DNA of 64,000 nucleotides from CAVDHB01 sp963608705 (lineage in GTDB: Bacteria; Bacteroidota; Bacteroidia; Bacteroidales; Bacteroidaceae): positions 1-64,000 of the forward strand of contig CAVDHB010000046.1 of NCBI GenBank assembly GCA_963608705.1, read 5' to 3'. Each line of letters starts with the position of its first letter. The first letter of the stretch is position 1. Under the pieces are notes generated by a model. The model was not told the DNA's origin. It searched no databases and saw only the letters and a list, made by a program, of their open reading frames with translations. The position numbers and the translations under genes are program-made. Of this stretch, positions 25,880-34,493 are shown in pieces.

Positions 25880-28216
25880 CTATTTGGGTCCCACCATTTT
25901 TTCATATTGCTGAGAACCAGATACCGTATCTATATTGTCTGTTTTTCCTTTTTGGAAGAACCATGAAATAGAAAGACGCACGAATCTATTTCGGTTTATA
26001 TATCGCATGAATGTCCATGTAGTCGGCGTGTTTGTCTCCATTATCCGGCGCTTTCCCAATAAACAGGCCATCAAATTCAACTGCAACCGATTCCGTAAGA
26101 ATCCCTTGGTCACTCCGAAGGTAGCCTCGTATACCCAATGATACGTCTGCTCATACGTGGTGTAGGTTGGTTCTAAAAATCCGTCAACAGAGATGGTCCA
26201 GTCATGCTTGAAATTTAACGAGTTGCGTAGAGACAGATATTGGCGGAAAAGGGTCCTGTCATACTTGCGTCCGTTAAGGGTGGCATGCTGCGGACTCACC
26301 CCTATCCATTCATTGAAATTCAACCTCCAACATTTCATCAGCAGCAGATTCAAGTTCAACGAAAAACTGAAATAATGTTCCGTAGCCACATTGTGAGGAC
26401 TGTTAAAGAGCACTCCCTCACGCTCCGGGTCTTCTTGTGTAATCCATTCCATGCCATTCTTTGTCAGTTCATACTGCGCTGTCACGGACAGGAGATTGTT
26501 CCACAACCCCAAAGTTGCTTTAAAAGTATCCTCGGAAGAAGCTTTCAGATTTGGGTTGCCCGTCATGTATGAATTGTTATCATACCACACTATCGCTGTG
26601 GACATTGAAGCGTATGGAATATTATCCAGGCGATGGTTATACGCCACAAGCAGAGAATGTTGTTTCTTGCTCCCGAAAGGCAGCATGGCCTGTACATACG
26701 GAACAAACTGGTTTTGCGAATAGGATGACACATGCACACCGTCTGTCAACCACTGCGTGTACCTGGCCTTGTTCAACTTCCAAAGCATTCCTATGGTATA
26801 ATTCACCTTCCCCAAAAAGCCGTAGGCCGAGGAATAAAGCTGGTACCATTGCGCCTTGGTGTCTGTCGAAGTCTGACTGCCCCGGAACTGTCCTGCTGAC
26901 AGGAGAATCTGAGAAGGACGATACTCGGACTTCACACTGTTATAGGCCCCTCCATACATCAGTGTAAACTTATCGCTGAAACGATTTCGGAAATCGGCGT
27001 TCAACTGCCACAAATCCGACAGGGACTTCTGACGGTCTTCAGAAGCCAGCTTGTCATCCTGCAAATACGCACGGTTACGAGTCGTTTGATTCAGCTTGTA
27101 ATAGTCCGCCTTCAATTGCATCCAAAAGCTCTTGCCCGGGTCAAAGGTGTATTGCAAATTACCTTCATGTGTCCTTGAAAAAGACGGAATCTGCAACAAA
27201 GACAGTCTCTGCGATGCTTCCGAACGGTCAAACGTCTCCTGATGCTGACCGTAATCTTCAAAAGAGAAATAGTAATAAGCACCTATTTTATGTACCTTAC
27301 GAATAGTCTGCGACAAACTGAGAACATTCCAGTAATTACGCCGGTGTCCTTTTCTTTCTATCTGCTGCTGTGTCAACTGATTATTCGCACGCATATCCCA
27401 GTCATACGGATCTTCATAATTCCTGTGACTGGTATAGGCATAATCATACAGGCTCAGTGCCCCCTTTTTGGCCACAATATACCCTCCGCCTTCACTACCG
27501 CTACGCAATTGAATTCTTTCAGCATAGTCCTGCTTGGCCGACAAAGAGCCATAATATCCCCCGTTCTTAGGCTGTTTCATGGTGATATATACTACCGGAC
27601 CGCTCTGGCTCATCGAGTAATACTCCACCCGCACTTTCTCAATGTCTTCCGCCCGCAAATTGCGCAGCTCACCGCTGTTCTCCGCCACGGGTCTGTCATC
27701 TATATAATATTTACTAATCGAGGTGCCGTTCAACTTCAACACGCCCTCTTGCTCGAACATTCCCGGTAAAAAGCCCAACGCATCTCGCAAGTTTCGGTTC
27801 TTCGCAAAGTCCGCCGCCCGCATATCTACTATATATCCCGTGGCATCCTGACGCACACGAGAAGAGGTGACCGTAATCCCGGCCAGTTCCTTTTCCCTCT
27901 GTCTTAGTTGTATAACTAAACCTTCCGTCCCGTTCCGGGCATTCAGAAAAGAGGTGAAGTACCCCACATGGGTAGTCCTCACTATCACCTCCTTATATTT
28001 CTCCGGCACTTTTATCGTAAATCGTCCGGCCTTGTCTGTCAGCACTCCTCCCACAAAAGAAGAATCCTGCGGATTCAACACGGCCACCGATACAAAGCTC
28101 ATCCCCCTTCCATTCTTCCCCATCACACTTCCCGCCACCTTTTGCGCCTGCATAAGAGAACATACGCCAAAGGGCAATACACATGCCAATCCTACCTTTA
28201 TTACCCAATTGTTCAT
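25880..28216 (-). CDS. TonB-dependent-receptor-like outer membrane beta-barrel protein
   Basis: A 778-residue outer-membrane protein: signal peptide (about 1-25), carboxypeptidase-regulatory-like beta-sandwich (about 26-105), plug-like domain (about 110-215, including DALGFLPGMFEQEGVLKLNGTSISKYYID) and a C-terminal beta-barrel with many aromatic-alternating strands. No SusD partner or GLPGLI gene adjoins it, so the ligand is unknown. It does not show a full SusC length. It lies between direct repeats built from its neighbours' 3' ends, which suggests insertion here. Confidence 0.8.
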   Translation of the reverse strand: MNNWVIKVGLACVLPFGVCSLMQAQKVAGSVMGKNGRGMSFVSVAVLNPQDSSFVGGVLTDKAGRFTIKVPEKYKEVIVRTTHVGYFTSFLNARNGTEGLVIQLRQREKELAGITVTSSRVRQDATGYIVDMRAADFAKNRNLRDALGFLPGMFEQEGVLKLNGTSISKYYIDDRPVAENSGELRNLRAEDIEKVRVEYYSMSQSGPVVYITMKQPKNGGYYGSLSAKQDYAERIQLRSGSEGGGYIVAKKGALSLYDYAYTSHRNYEDPYDWDMRANNQLTQQQIERKGHRRNYWNVLSLSQTIRKVHKIGAYYYFSFEDYGQHQETFDRSEASQRLSLLQIPSFSRTHEGNLQYTFDPGKSFWMQLKADYYKLNQTTRNRAYLQDDKLASEDRQKSLSDLWQLNADFRNRFSDKFTLMYGGAYNSVKSEYRPSQILLSAGQFRGSQTSTDTKAQWYQLYSSAYGFLGKVNYTIGMLWKLNKARYTQWLTDGVHVSSYSQNQFVPYVQAMLPFGSKKQHSLLVAYNHRLDNIPYASMSTAIVWYDNNSYMTGNPNLKASSEDTFKATLGLWNNLLSVTAQYELTKNGMEWITQEDPEREGVLFNSPHNVATEHYFSFSLNLNLLLMKCWRLNFNEWIGVSPQHATLNGRKYDRTLFRQYLSLRNSLNFKHDWTISVDGFLEPTYTTYEQTYHWVYEATFGVTKGFLRNRLQLNLMACLLGKRRIMETNTPTTWTFMRYINRNRFVRLSISWFFQKGKTDNIDTVSGSQQYEKMVGPK

Positions 28217-28270
28217 AAGTGTTTTGTATTACAATGTGACTTTTTATAGCCTCATCTGATTAAAACACCA

Positions 28271-28278
28271 CAAATATA
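28271..28278 (-). promoter_or_regulatory. Probable promoter -7 element of the receptor gene
   Basis: TATATTTG on the minus strand fits TAnnTTTG and lies 54 bp upstream of the receptor start. It is inside the segment bounded by direct repeats, so the gene would carry its own promoter. Confidence 0.5.
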
Positions 28279-28356
28279 CTATTTTATTCCCTTTATAATA
28301 GAAATTATGAATACAAAAAGAGAATGCACCATTCAATTTAACATTACAAAGCGAAT

Positions 28357-28421
28357 AATACCACAACTCGACAAACAGCAAGGCTATTCTATGGAGGCAA
28401 AAAAAGTCAAGAGAAGAATAA
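28357..28421 (+). pseudogene. 3' remnant of the GH110 galactosidase gene
   Basis: Bases 28357-28404 match GH110 positions 25551-25598 (with one indel and a few changes), and the match then jumps to the last GH110 codons at 25781. About 182 bp of the gene are missing between the two blocks. It shows that a GH110 3' end once lay directly beside the methyltransferase gene. Confidence 0.8.
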
Positions 28422-28474
28422 CTCATCCCACACTTCCTCTAACCGTTTGGCTATCTGATACGCCAACACGGGAG
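28405..28474. repeat. 70-bp direct repeat, right copy
   Basis: Partner of 25781-25850, with differences only at two positions. It forms the 3' end of the intact methyltransferase gene. Recombination between the two copies would remove 2624 bp and leave both GH110 and dcm intact. Confidence 0.9.
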
Positions 28475-29738
28475 GAACGGCATTTCCTATGACCTTGTAA
28501 GCCCCGGAAGGACTGAGTACATATCCACGGCCATTCTCTTTCTTCGACACGAAAGGATAGTCGGGCGGGAATGTCTGGATGAGGGCGCATTCCCTGGGAG
28601 TCAGTCTTCTCTCCGATAATCCTTTAGAGAGTTCTGCGGTGTGTTTGCCTCCATGCGCCTCCGACAAACGGCGGAACTCTATGTTACCGTGATGCTCGGA
28701 ACGGATGGTAGGGCCTAAATAATCCAATTTTATTTCCGTCTGCCCCTGACTGCCGTTAGACAAATACTTCGCTTTGGAATAAGTCTGCTGCGATAAGTCT
28801 GCGGAATCCGCTGGTTCTCTTACATCCTCCAATACATCCGCCGTAGTGACAAACGGAAGTTTCCCTTCCTCCGCACCTTTGAGGGAATGCGAAGGCAGAG
28901 GATAAGGATTGTATTCCTCCGGCACGCAAGGACTCTCCAACGCCCGCAACGCCTCTTTCCGCAAGGCATCTTTGCGGATGCCGATAAAGATGACACGTTC
29001 CCTGGACTCCGGCACACCGTAATTCCCCGCATTCAGTACCTGTGGCGGCAATACAATATAGCCGTTCCCATCGGCACTGGCAAAGTCCTTTTGAATAATG
29101 TCCTTCACGTCTCCGAGATTCACCAGCCCTTTCACATTTTCCGCCACGAAAAGCTTGGGTTTCACGATGTCTATGACCTGTTTCATCCAGTAATAGAGCT
29201 TTCCTCTTGTCTCTTCCGATGGTGCGTCCTCCTCCCTTTTCTTTCCCCAGTCGTTCTTGTCCGAGTCAAATCCCTTCCGTTTCCCGGCCACACTGAAATC
29301 CTGGCAAGGAAATCCCCCTGTCACTACGTCCACCTTCTCCGGGAACACTTTCAACCCTTGACGGTGCATTTTCACTAATTCCACCACGCTTTGCTTACGG
29401 AACAAAGAAGAAGGATAGCCAAACCGACTCATATAAGCCGTCCAAGCCATTTCCGCCTCTGTCAGAATATCGTTGGCAAAGACAGACTGGAAACGGTTTT
29501 TCCGAAGCATCACCCATTTCTCATTGAGCGCATGGTCTATCCATTCCTTACGAGCCACCGACTTCGCAGGAGCGATAAACGCCCCTTCAAAGCCCAAGTC
29601 CATGCCTCCGCAGCCGGAAAAGAGGGAAAGCACACGAAGCACAGGCTTCTTTTCCTCCATGCGGAAACGCATAGTGGAAGGAAAATCAGCTAAAATATCG
29701 GATGAGTCTTTCGGTATCTCGTAAGTGAAGTCTGTCAT
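28407..29738 (-). CDS. DNA (cytosine-5-)-methyltransferase, orphan
   Basis: A 443-residue C5 methyltransferase. Motif I LSLFSGCGGMDLGF is at 37-50, the catalytic motif GFPCQ puts the nucleophile at C145, motif VI ENV is at 200-202, motif VIII ESRER at 244-248, and motif X KVIGNAVPP lies near the C-terminus. The target-recognition region is about 290-375. No restriction endonuclease or Vsr gene adjoins it, so it is probably a solitary enzyme with a regulatory or protective role. It lies only about 4 kb from the inferred replication origin. Recognition sequence is unknown. Confidence 0.93.
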   Translation of the reverse strand: MTDFTYEIPKDSSDILADFPSTMRFRMEEKKPVLRVLSLFSGCGGMDLGFEGAFIAPAKSVARKEWIDHALNEKWVMLRKNRFQSVFANDILTEAEMAWTAYMSRFGYPSSLFRKQSVVELVKMHRQGLKVFPEKVDVVTGGFPCQDFSVAGKRKGFDSDKNDWGKKREEDAPSEETRGKLYYWMKQVIDIVKPKLFVAENVKGLVNLGDVKDIIQKDFASADGNGYIVLPPQVLNAGNYGVPESRERVIFIGIRKDALRKEALRALESPCVPEEYNPYPLPSHSLKGAEEGKLPFVTTADVLEDVREPADSADLSQQTYSKAKYLSNGSQGQTEIKLDYLGPTIRSEHHGNIEFRRLSEAHGGKHTAELSKGLSERRLTPRECALIQTFPPDYPFVSKKENGRGYVLSPSGAYKVIGNAVPPVLAYQIAKRLEEVWDELFFS

Positions 29739-29757
29739 GGATGAATGAATATGGCCG

Positions 29758-29789
29758 CAAAAGTACGGTTTTCTGCTTGGAATACCAAA
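29758..29789 (-). promoter_or_regulatory. Methyltransferase promoter
   Basis: Minus-strand TTTG (complement of 29786-29789) and TACTTTTG (complement of 29758-29765) are separated by 20 bp, a full match to the Bacteroidales consensus. The leader would be only about 12 nt. Confidence 0.75.
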
Positions 29790-29791
29790 CC

Positions 29792-30817
29792 TTAGTACAT
29801 TACCATTCCATTTAAGGCACTATCTATATAAGCACTGTTTTGTGGCAAATCAGCCGTATTGTTCCAATAAGGTGCCGTATAGGAATGGGATTTGGGAAAA
29901 CTATAATCCTTTTCCAACTTCAGCTTCTTTATATCCTTGGGAGAGACATATTGGATATCTGTCACATGGAACTCATAATTCGACTCAATGGTTACGGGTG
30001 TACGTTTTTTCTTTTGAATTTCCACCTTGTTATAAGCCTTCATGTTCTTGAGATTCATCCATGTACAAGCCTTATCGTTATAGACGGCCGCATAGTTGAG
30101 TTTCTTGAAACAAATCTTATTTCCAAAGAAAGAGAACTTCTGCTCCTTTAAAGGTGCCAGCTTGTCTATGTAAATGAAATATGCTTGTTGTACAGAATCA
30201 TTACGGATAAAACCAACCACATTGTCACCCTTTTGTACACTGTCTCCATTCAGTCTTAGGTCGTCATGCAAAGGATTTTCCAAAGTGGGGACACCGGGTG
30301 CGGAGACACCCACGACTTTGATAAACGCCTTGGGATCCTCCAATCTCTTATTATAGAAAGAACGCCATTGGAGCAGACGGTAGCGAGTTTTCTTTGCCGA
30401 TTTGCAAGGGATATAATATTCCACTATTCCGTCCGTATAATACTTTATCAAATTATTATCTAATTCATAACTTCGATACAGTCCGGTCAGTTTAATATAG
30501 TCATCTTCTGACGAAGGATTCACATTTACCTCCTTCAAGGTATAAGATAACGGACTTAAGAATAGTGTCTTACTCTGTTGAGTTAAAACAGTATCCAATG
30601 TCTGATAAGACAGATGTTGGATGGATACTGTACGGTCGTTCATCACAGAGGATGGCAGATAGCCCTGTTTGTCTGATTCCGCTATCACTTTACCTTTACT
30701 TAAAACCGAAGCATAGGGAACAGGTTCCCCCGAAACCTTGTTGAGTAAACGTACTTGCGCCACAAGAGGGACACATTGCGTGCATAAACCAAAGAAAATA
30801 ATGTAGAATTTTTTCAT
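29792..30817 (-). CDS. Secreted protein with carboxypeptidase-regulatory-like domain, unknown function
   Basis: A 341-residue exported protein: signal peptide (about 1-20), a beta-sandwich domain (about 21-100, VRLLNKVSGEPVPYASVLSKGKVIAESDKQGYLPSS) of the type found in front of TonB receptors, and then an unrecognised region rich in Tyr and Lys. There is no plug or barrel, so it is not itself a receptor. It starts 26 bp after the pectate lyase gene and is probably cotranscribed with it. I do not recognise a function. Confidence 0.6.
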   Translation of the reverse strand: MKKFYIIFFGLCTQCVPLVAQVRLLNKVSGEPVPYASVLSKGKVIAESDKQGYLPSSVMNDRTVSIQHLSYQTLDTVLTQQSKTLFLSPLSYTLKEVNVNPSSEDDYIKLTGLYRSYELDNNLIKYYTDGIVEYYIPCKSAKKTRYRLLQWRSFYNKRLEDPKAFIKVVGVSAPGVPTLENPLHDDLRLNGDSVQKGDNVVGFIRNDSVQQAYFIYIDKLAPLKEQKFSFFGNKICFKKLNYAAVYNDKACTWMNLKNMKAYNKVEIQKKKRTPVTIESNYEFHVTDIQYVSPKDIKKLKLEKDYSFPKSHSYTAPYWNNTADLPQNSAYIDSALNGMVMY

Positions 30818-30843
30818 GAAATTCCAAGAATTAAAATAAGTCG

Positions 30844-32358
30844 TTATTTCTTATGTACTTCCGTCAATTCATCCAGATACACCTCCAGATTAGTATAGGA
30901 CGGACTTAGGTTGTATTTACTTCCGTCTGCGTCATTCCTTGGATCCAGTCCATTCTTCGTTTCCCAATCATCCGGCATGCCATCCTTGTCAGTGTCCACA
31001 GGAGCAGTGACGGACTTATACACAGGCCATCCTCCCACATCGGAAGGCTGGTCAATCATGCCCAACGTACTACCATGGCTGCCCTCGTAAGTGTAGTTTC
31101 CCTTCCGAACTTCCTCCACAATACGCTGGTCTATACGGTCTCTATGCAGAGACGCTCCTGCATGAAGTAAAACGGACTTATAGGCATCCTGAGCGGATTC
31201 CAAGGTTTGATGCGGCGCAATGTCGAAAGGTTGAGGAGAAAGATAAGCTGCAAGAGATGCGTCTTTCTCTTTTACAATCAACCCCTTGGCGTTGTCTTTA
31301 TTTACCTTCTCAATCTCATTCCGCTGCTTGTCGTTCAGCGCAGGGCAAGAACTGTCTATGATGTTTCCCTCGAAATAGAAAACACCATGAATCCCCTTCT
31401 TGTTCTGATTCTTTCCGTCATCCGCATAAGCCGTGAAAAGACGTTTATAAGAAGTTTTAGTGGCTGTATAAGGTCCCGGTTTATAATAGTTCCGCAAAAA
31501 ATTGTAAGAACCTCCTTCCCCAGCATACGCACCGGCACTCCCATAATTATAAATGACATTGTTGAAAAGCTCCACTTTCTCCTTCTCAGGCATCCCTGTA
31601 TAACGGCTTCCACACAAGCGAGGTGTGCGGTTGGTATGGTGCGCCAAGAGATTGTGATGAAAGGTAGCCGGTTCTCCTCCCCATATTCCTCCGTATCCAT
31701 GCTTTCCCTTTTCATGAATTGAATTAGTGAGACTCTCGCTAATCAGACACCATTGCACGGTTAGGTTCTCCACATCATAGAAAGTAGCACACTCGTCTGT
31801 ACTCCAGCTCATAGAGCAATGGTCTACAATGATATTTCTCACCCCCTGTTGAAAAGCGTTCATAGCATCGTCTCCTTTCTGCTTGATTTCTGCCCCCATA
31901 CGTGAACGGATATAACGGACAATGACATTGCTTGCTTGTATTTGGAAGGTATAATTCTTCAGACAGATACCGTCTCCCGGTGCCGTCTGCCCCGCAATGG
32001 TCACATCCCCATTACGCACCTTCAATGGCTTGGATAATTTTATCAATCCGCTAACAGCAAATACGATAGTACGCACGCCCTTTTGGTCTATCGCCCAACG
32101 GAGTGTACCCTCGGAACCGTCATCCGCCAAAGAAGTCACAATATAGACCTTTCCCCCTGCACCTCCAGTGGTGTACATTCCGGCACCATCCGCTCCAGGA
32201 AAGGCGGGAATCTTACTGCGGTCTGGTATGGAGCAAGTGGGCATTCCCATGGGTCCTGTAAACTTTCCCCTTATATTAGAAGAAGCATAAGCACTTTCTG
32301 TCAAAAGAAAGATGGACAATGCCATACATACAACACCTTTATGTCTTGTGTAATTCAT
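30844..32358 (-). CDS. Secreted PL1-type pectate lyase
   Basis: A 504-residue right-handed beta-helix enzyme with signal peptide and an N-terminal block FPGADGAGMYTTGGAGGKVY typical of Bacteroidetes PL1 pectate lyases. SMSWSTDE near 185 supplies calcium-binding acids, and NRTPRLCG carries the catalytic arginine. The C-terminus ends in a calcium-loop segment DTDKDGMPDDWE. It cleaves polygalacturonate by beta-elimination at the cell surface or in the periplasm. Its products feed hexuronate catabolism, which fits the uxu genes 28 kb away. No SusCD pair is beside it. Confidence 0.88.
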   Translation of the reverse strand: MNYTRHKGVVCMALSIFLLTESAYASSNIRGKFTGPMGMPTCSIPDRSKIPAFPGADGAGMYTTGGAGGKVYIVTSLADDGSEGTLRWAIDQKGVRTIVFAVSGLIKLSKPLKVRNGDVTIAGQTAPGDGICLKNYTFQIQASNVIVRYIRSRMGAEIKQKGDDAMNAFQQGVRNIIVDHCSMSWSTDECATFYDVENLTVQWCLISESLTNSIHEKGKHGYGGIWGGEPATFHHNLLAHHTNRTPRLCGSRYTGMPEKEKVELFNNVIYNYGSAGAYAGEGGSYNFLRNYYKPGPYTATKTSYKRLFTAYADDGKNQNKKGIHGVFYFEGNIIDSSCPALNDKQRNEIEKVNKDNAKGLIVKEKDASLAAYLSPQPFDIAPHQTLESAQDAYKSVLLHAGASLHRDRIDQRIVEEVRKGNYTYEGSHGSTLGMIDQPSDVGGWPVYKSVTAPVDTDKDGMPDDWETKNGLDPRNDADGSKYNLSPSYTNLEVYLDELTEVHKK

Positions 32359-32471
32359 GCGGCAAATTTACGAAAAATTTAAATGAGAATATAGCCTATT
32401 GCGTACTTTTTGCTGCATTCCCAATTACAGACCTATTCAACATGATTCTTTCAGAATACAAGAAAAAAACA

Positions 32472-32500
32472 TCCCGCCGAGAATCATATTCTCAGCGGGA
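32472..32500 (-). terminator. Intrinsic terminator after the small secreted-protein genes
   Basis: A stem of 6 + 6 bp with one internal mismatch (32472-32484 with 32488-32500, loop CAT) lies 28 bp past the gene. On the minus strand it is followed by a run of seven T. Confidence 0.85.
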
Positions 32501-32527
32501 CATAATATGTGTTGTTATGAGTTATGC

Positions 32528-32872
32528 TTATTTCACCTCTTTTCCGTCAGCCGTGAAGTAGGAAGACTTCACTCCTTCTGCGTCTTTATAGTTCAAACGA
32601 TACACCAACACGCCCTTGATGGTGGCCGAAGCGGCATCGGACACATTGGTTTCTGGATAAGCCGTCTTGAAAGCGTTGGTCACCACTTCGGGAACTGTCG
32701 TCAAGTCGATGGTCTCGAACTTAGGATTTATGGGTGCCGTAGCCTGTGTGGCCGTAGTAGTGGAATCAGCCGCTGTAGTCTGAGCGGCAGTGTTCGCTGT
32801 CTTCACATCCTGCGCCATAGCCATTGCGCCTATTCCCATCACCATTGCGATTGCTACAAATATATTTTTCAT
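32528..32872 (-). CDS. Small secreted PepSY-like protein, paralogue B
   Basis: A 114-residue protein with a signal peptide ending AMAMAQD, an Ala/Thr-rich linker (about 22-48) and a C-terminal domain (about 50-114) with FKTAYPETNVSDAASATIKG and VYRLNYK, which resembles the beta-alpha-beta fold of PepSY/BLIP-like periplasmic proteins. It is a paralogue of the next gene upstream and is 42 bp from it. Function unknown; likely periplasmic. Confidence 0.65.
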   Translation of the reverse strand: MKNIFVAIAMVMGIGAMAMAQDVKTANTAAQTTAADSTTTATQATAPINPKFETIDLTTVPEVVTNAFKTAYPETNVSDAASATIKGVLVYRLNYKDAEGVKSSYFTADGKEVK

Positions 32873-32914
32873 GATGTTTTCTTTTTGTGGTTAGTAATAT
32901 AGGGTGTTATTGAC

Positions 32915-33253
32915 TTATTTAATCTCTTTCCCTTCTGCGGAAAAGTAAGCTACCTTGTCATCTGTACCCTCTTTGTAGGACAACTGGTAAACCAGTACTC
33001 CCTTGATTGTGGCCGAAGCGGCTTTGGCTACTTGGGCGTTGGGATAAGCCGTCTTGAAGGCGTTGGTTACCTCTGCGGGAACAGTCGCCGCGTCAATCTC
33101 CGCAAACTTTGTCGGAGTGGCAGTCTTTGTCTGAGTGGCTGCGGTGGAATCAGCGGCTGCATTCTGTGCCGGAGCTGAAGTGTTGTTATCCTGCGCCATT
33201 GCCATTGCACCCATTCCCATTACCATTGCGATTGCTACAAATACTTTTTTCAT
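32915..33253 (-). CDS. Small secreted PepSY-like protein, paralogue A
   Basis: A 112-residue protein with signal peptide MKKVFVAIAMVMGMGAMAMA, an Ala/Thr-rich linker and a C-terminal domain with FKTAYPNAQVAKAASATIKG and VYQLSYK. It matches its downstream neighbour along the whole length, so the two arose by tandem duplication. The last stretch AYFSAEGKEIK is also shared. Two genes in one transcript end at the terminator at 32472. No function is recognised. Confidence 0.65.
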   Translation of the reverse strand: MKKVFVAIAMVMGMGAMAMAQDNNTSAPAQNAAADSTAATQTKTATPTKFAEIDAATVPAEVTNAFKTAYPNAQVAKAASATIKGVLVYQLSYKEGTDDKVAYFSAEGKEIK

Positions 33254-33301
33254 GATCGTCTATTTTTTAGTTGTTAGTTATTCTGTTTCTGTGGAAGCAG
33301 T

Positions 33302-33460
33302 TGTGAATAACTGCCTTCGCTAATAATAGGACAAAACGGATGCCAAAAGACCAATAGATTTATATTTCACTGATAAACAGTAATATACGCAAATAGACAA
33401 AGCTGTGGATAGTGTGGAAAAATGGGGAATATGTAGAGTGTGAAGTGTGGAAATCCACAC
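33302..33460. other. DnaA-box cluster beside spoU (outer part of the inferred origin)
   Basis: The gap between the small secreted-protein gene and spoU holds a TTATTCACA box on the minus strand (33302-33310), CTATCCACA and TTTTCCACA next to each other (33404-33412 and 33413-33421), and a 16-bp palindrome GTGTGGAAATCCACAC (33445-33460) made of two facing half-boxes. No gene is seen here. Confidence 0.6.
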
Positions 33461-33467
33461 CTCATGC

Positions 33468-34001
33468 TCACTTCAGCCTCAACAATCGTTCAAACTCCCA
33501 TATAATAATGCCCGCCGTGACCGACACGTTCAAACTGTGTTTCGTGCCGAACTGGGGAATCTCAATGCAGCCGTCACTCATGTCCACCACTTGCTGCTGC
33601 ACTCCTTTCACCTCGTTACCCAACACCACCGCATATTTGCGAGCGGAATCCAGCGAAAGCTTCTGCAACTTCGTACTATGTTCCACCTGTTCCACGGAAT
33701 ACACGAAATAGCCCTCCTCTTTCAATTTTCTCACCGCCTCACAAGTATCTTTCGCATATACCCAGTCCACAGAGTCTTCCGCACCGAGCGCCGTCTTGTG
33801 AATCTCTGGATGAGGCGGTGTGGCAGTGATACCGCACAGCACAATCTTCTCCACCCGGAATGCGTCTGAAGAGCGGAACACACTTCCCACATTATACAGA
33901 CTCCTCACTTCGTCCAGCACGACCACCAGCGGAAGCTTCTCCGCTTCCTTGAACTCTTCCACGTTCAGACGGTTCATTTCCGTCACCTTCAATTTTCTCA
34001 T
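33468..34001 (-). CDS. TrmH/SpoU-family RNA methyltransferase
   Basis: A 177-residue SPOUT-class 2'-O-ribose methyltransferase. Motif 1 NVGSVFRSSDAF near 39-50, motif 2 VVLGNEVKGV near 122-131 and motif 3 SLNVSVTAGI near 155-164 form the knotted SAM site. The start at MRKLKVTEMNRL is chosen because a consensus promoter lies just upstream of it; the frame stays open for 48 more codons but those are not conserved in character. The exact RNA target is unclear. It sits inside the inferred origin region. Confidence 0.9.
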   Translation of the reverse strand: MRKLKVTEMNRLNVEEFKEAEKLPLVVVLDEVRSLYNVGSVFRSSDAFRVEKIVLCGITATPPHPEIHKTALGAEDSVDWVYAKDTCEAVRKLKEEGYFVYSVEQVEHSTKLQKLSLDSARKYAVVLGNEVKGVQQQVVDMSDGCIEIPQFGTKHSLNVSVTAGIIIWEFERLLRLK

Positions 34002-34025
34002 AGATTTCCTTTCCTTATATGATTG

Positions 34026-34057
34026 CAAAAGTACGGCAAATAAAAACGGTACGCAAA
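34026..34057 (-). promoter_or_regulatory. spoU promoter
   Basis: Minus-strand TTTG (complement of 34054-34057) and TACTTTTG (complement of 34026-34033) are 20 bp apart, a full consensus match. It decides the start of the methyltransferase at 34001. Confidence 0.75.
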
Positions 34058-34493
34058 TCCACATTCCATTATTCATAACTCGTGAATAACCTATTGATAA
34101 TGGGTGGGAAAAGTACTCATAATTCACACATAACTTTATTTGCAAAACTCAATACTAAAGTCCATTACAAAAATGTTTCACCCTGCCAAATGATAACCTC
34201 TAAAAATAAATCTGTCTTTCAACAGCTTTTTCAAAGCGAATGATACAACTTCTTTTCCACAAAGTTATTAACTTTGCACTTGTAAACAGGAGTTGAAAGA
34301 AGGAATAAAAGAAACTAATAGACTGACAAGTCCGCTTATAGCCTATGGAAAAGTTATCCATGACTCTGTTCTTCCATGTGGATAAGCAGACTTGCAAGAT
34401 ATTGAGGGATTTATTCTTAACACTATCAACACACTAATAATATCAACATAAGATTTCTCTTTAAAAAGAAAGAAATAGATTAATATAAATAAG
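34058..34493. other. oriC: Inferred chromosomal replication origin (oriC)
   Basis: An AT-rich gap of about 440 bp between spoU and nadA. It holds a perfect DnaA box TTATCCACA on the minus strand at 34377-34385 and near matches at 34081, 34120, 34253 and 34354. The stretch 34405-34493 is very AT-rich, with two TATCAACA words (34424 and 34441), and could be the unwinding element. Plus-strand GC skew changes from C-rich on the left to G-rich on the right across this region. Housekeeping genes point away from it on both sides. dnaA itself is not in the window. Confidence 0.7.
34269..34276 (+). promoter_or_regulatory. Probable nadA promoter -7 element
   Basis: TAACTTTG is a consensus -7 element. 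It would give a leader of about 210 nt that runs through DnaA boxes. No TTTG is seen at -33. Confidence 0.5.

Noticed and set aside
33468..34145. Longer version of the SpoU methyltransferase
   Set aside because: The extra 48 codons cover the consensus promoter at 34026-34057, and family similarity begins only after 34001.
34174..34181. TGTTTCAC, half of the parS consensus
   Set aside because: Only one half-site of eight bases is present and the inverted half is missing, so it is not evidence for a ParB site.
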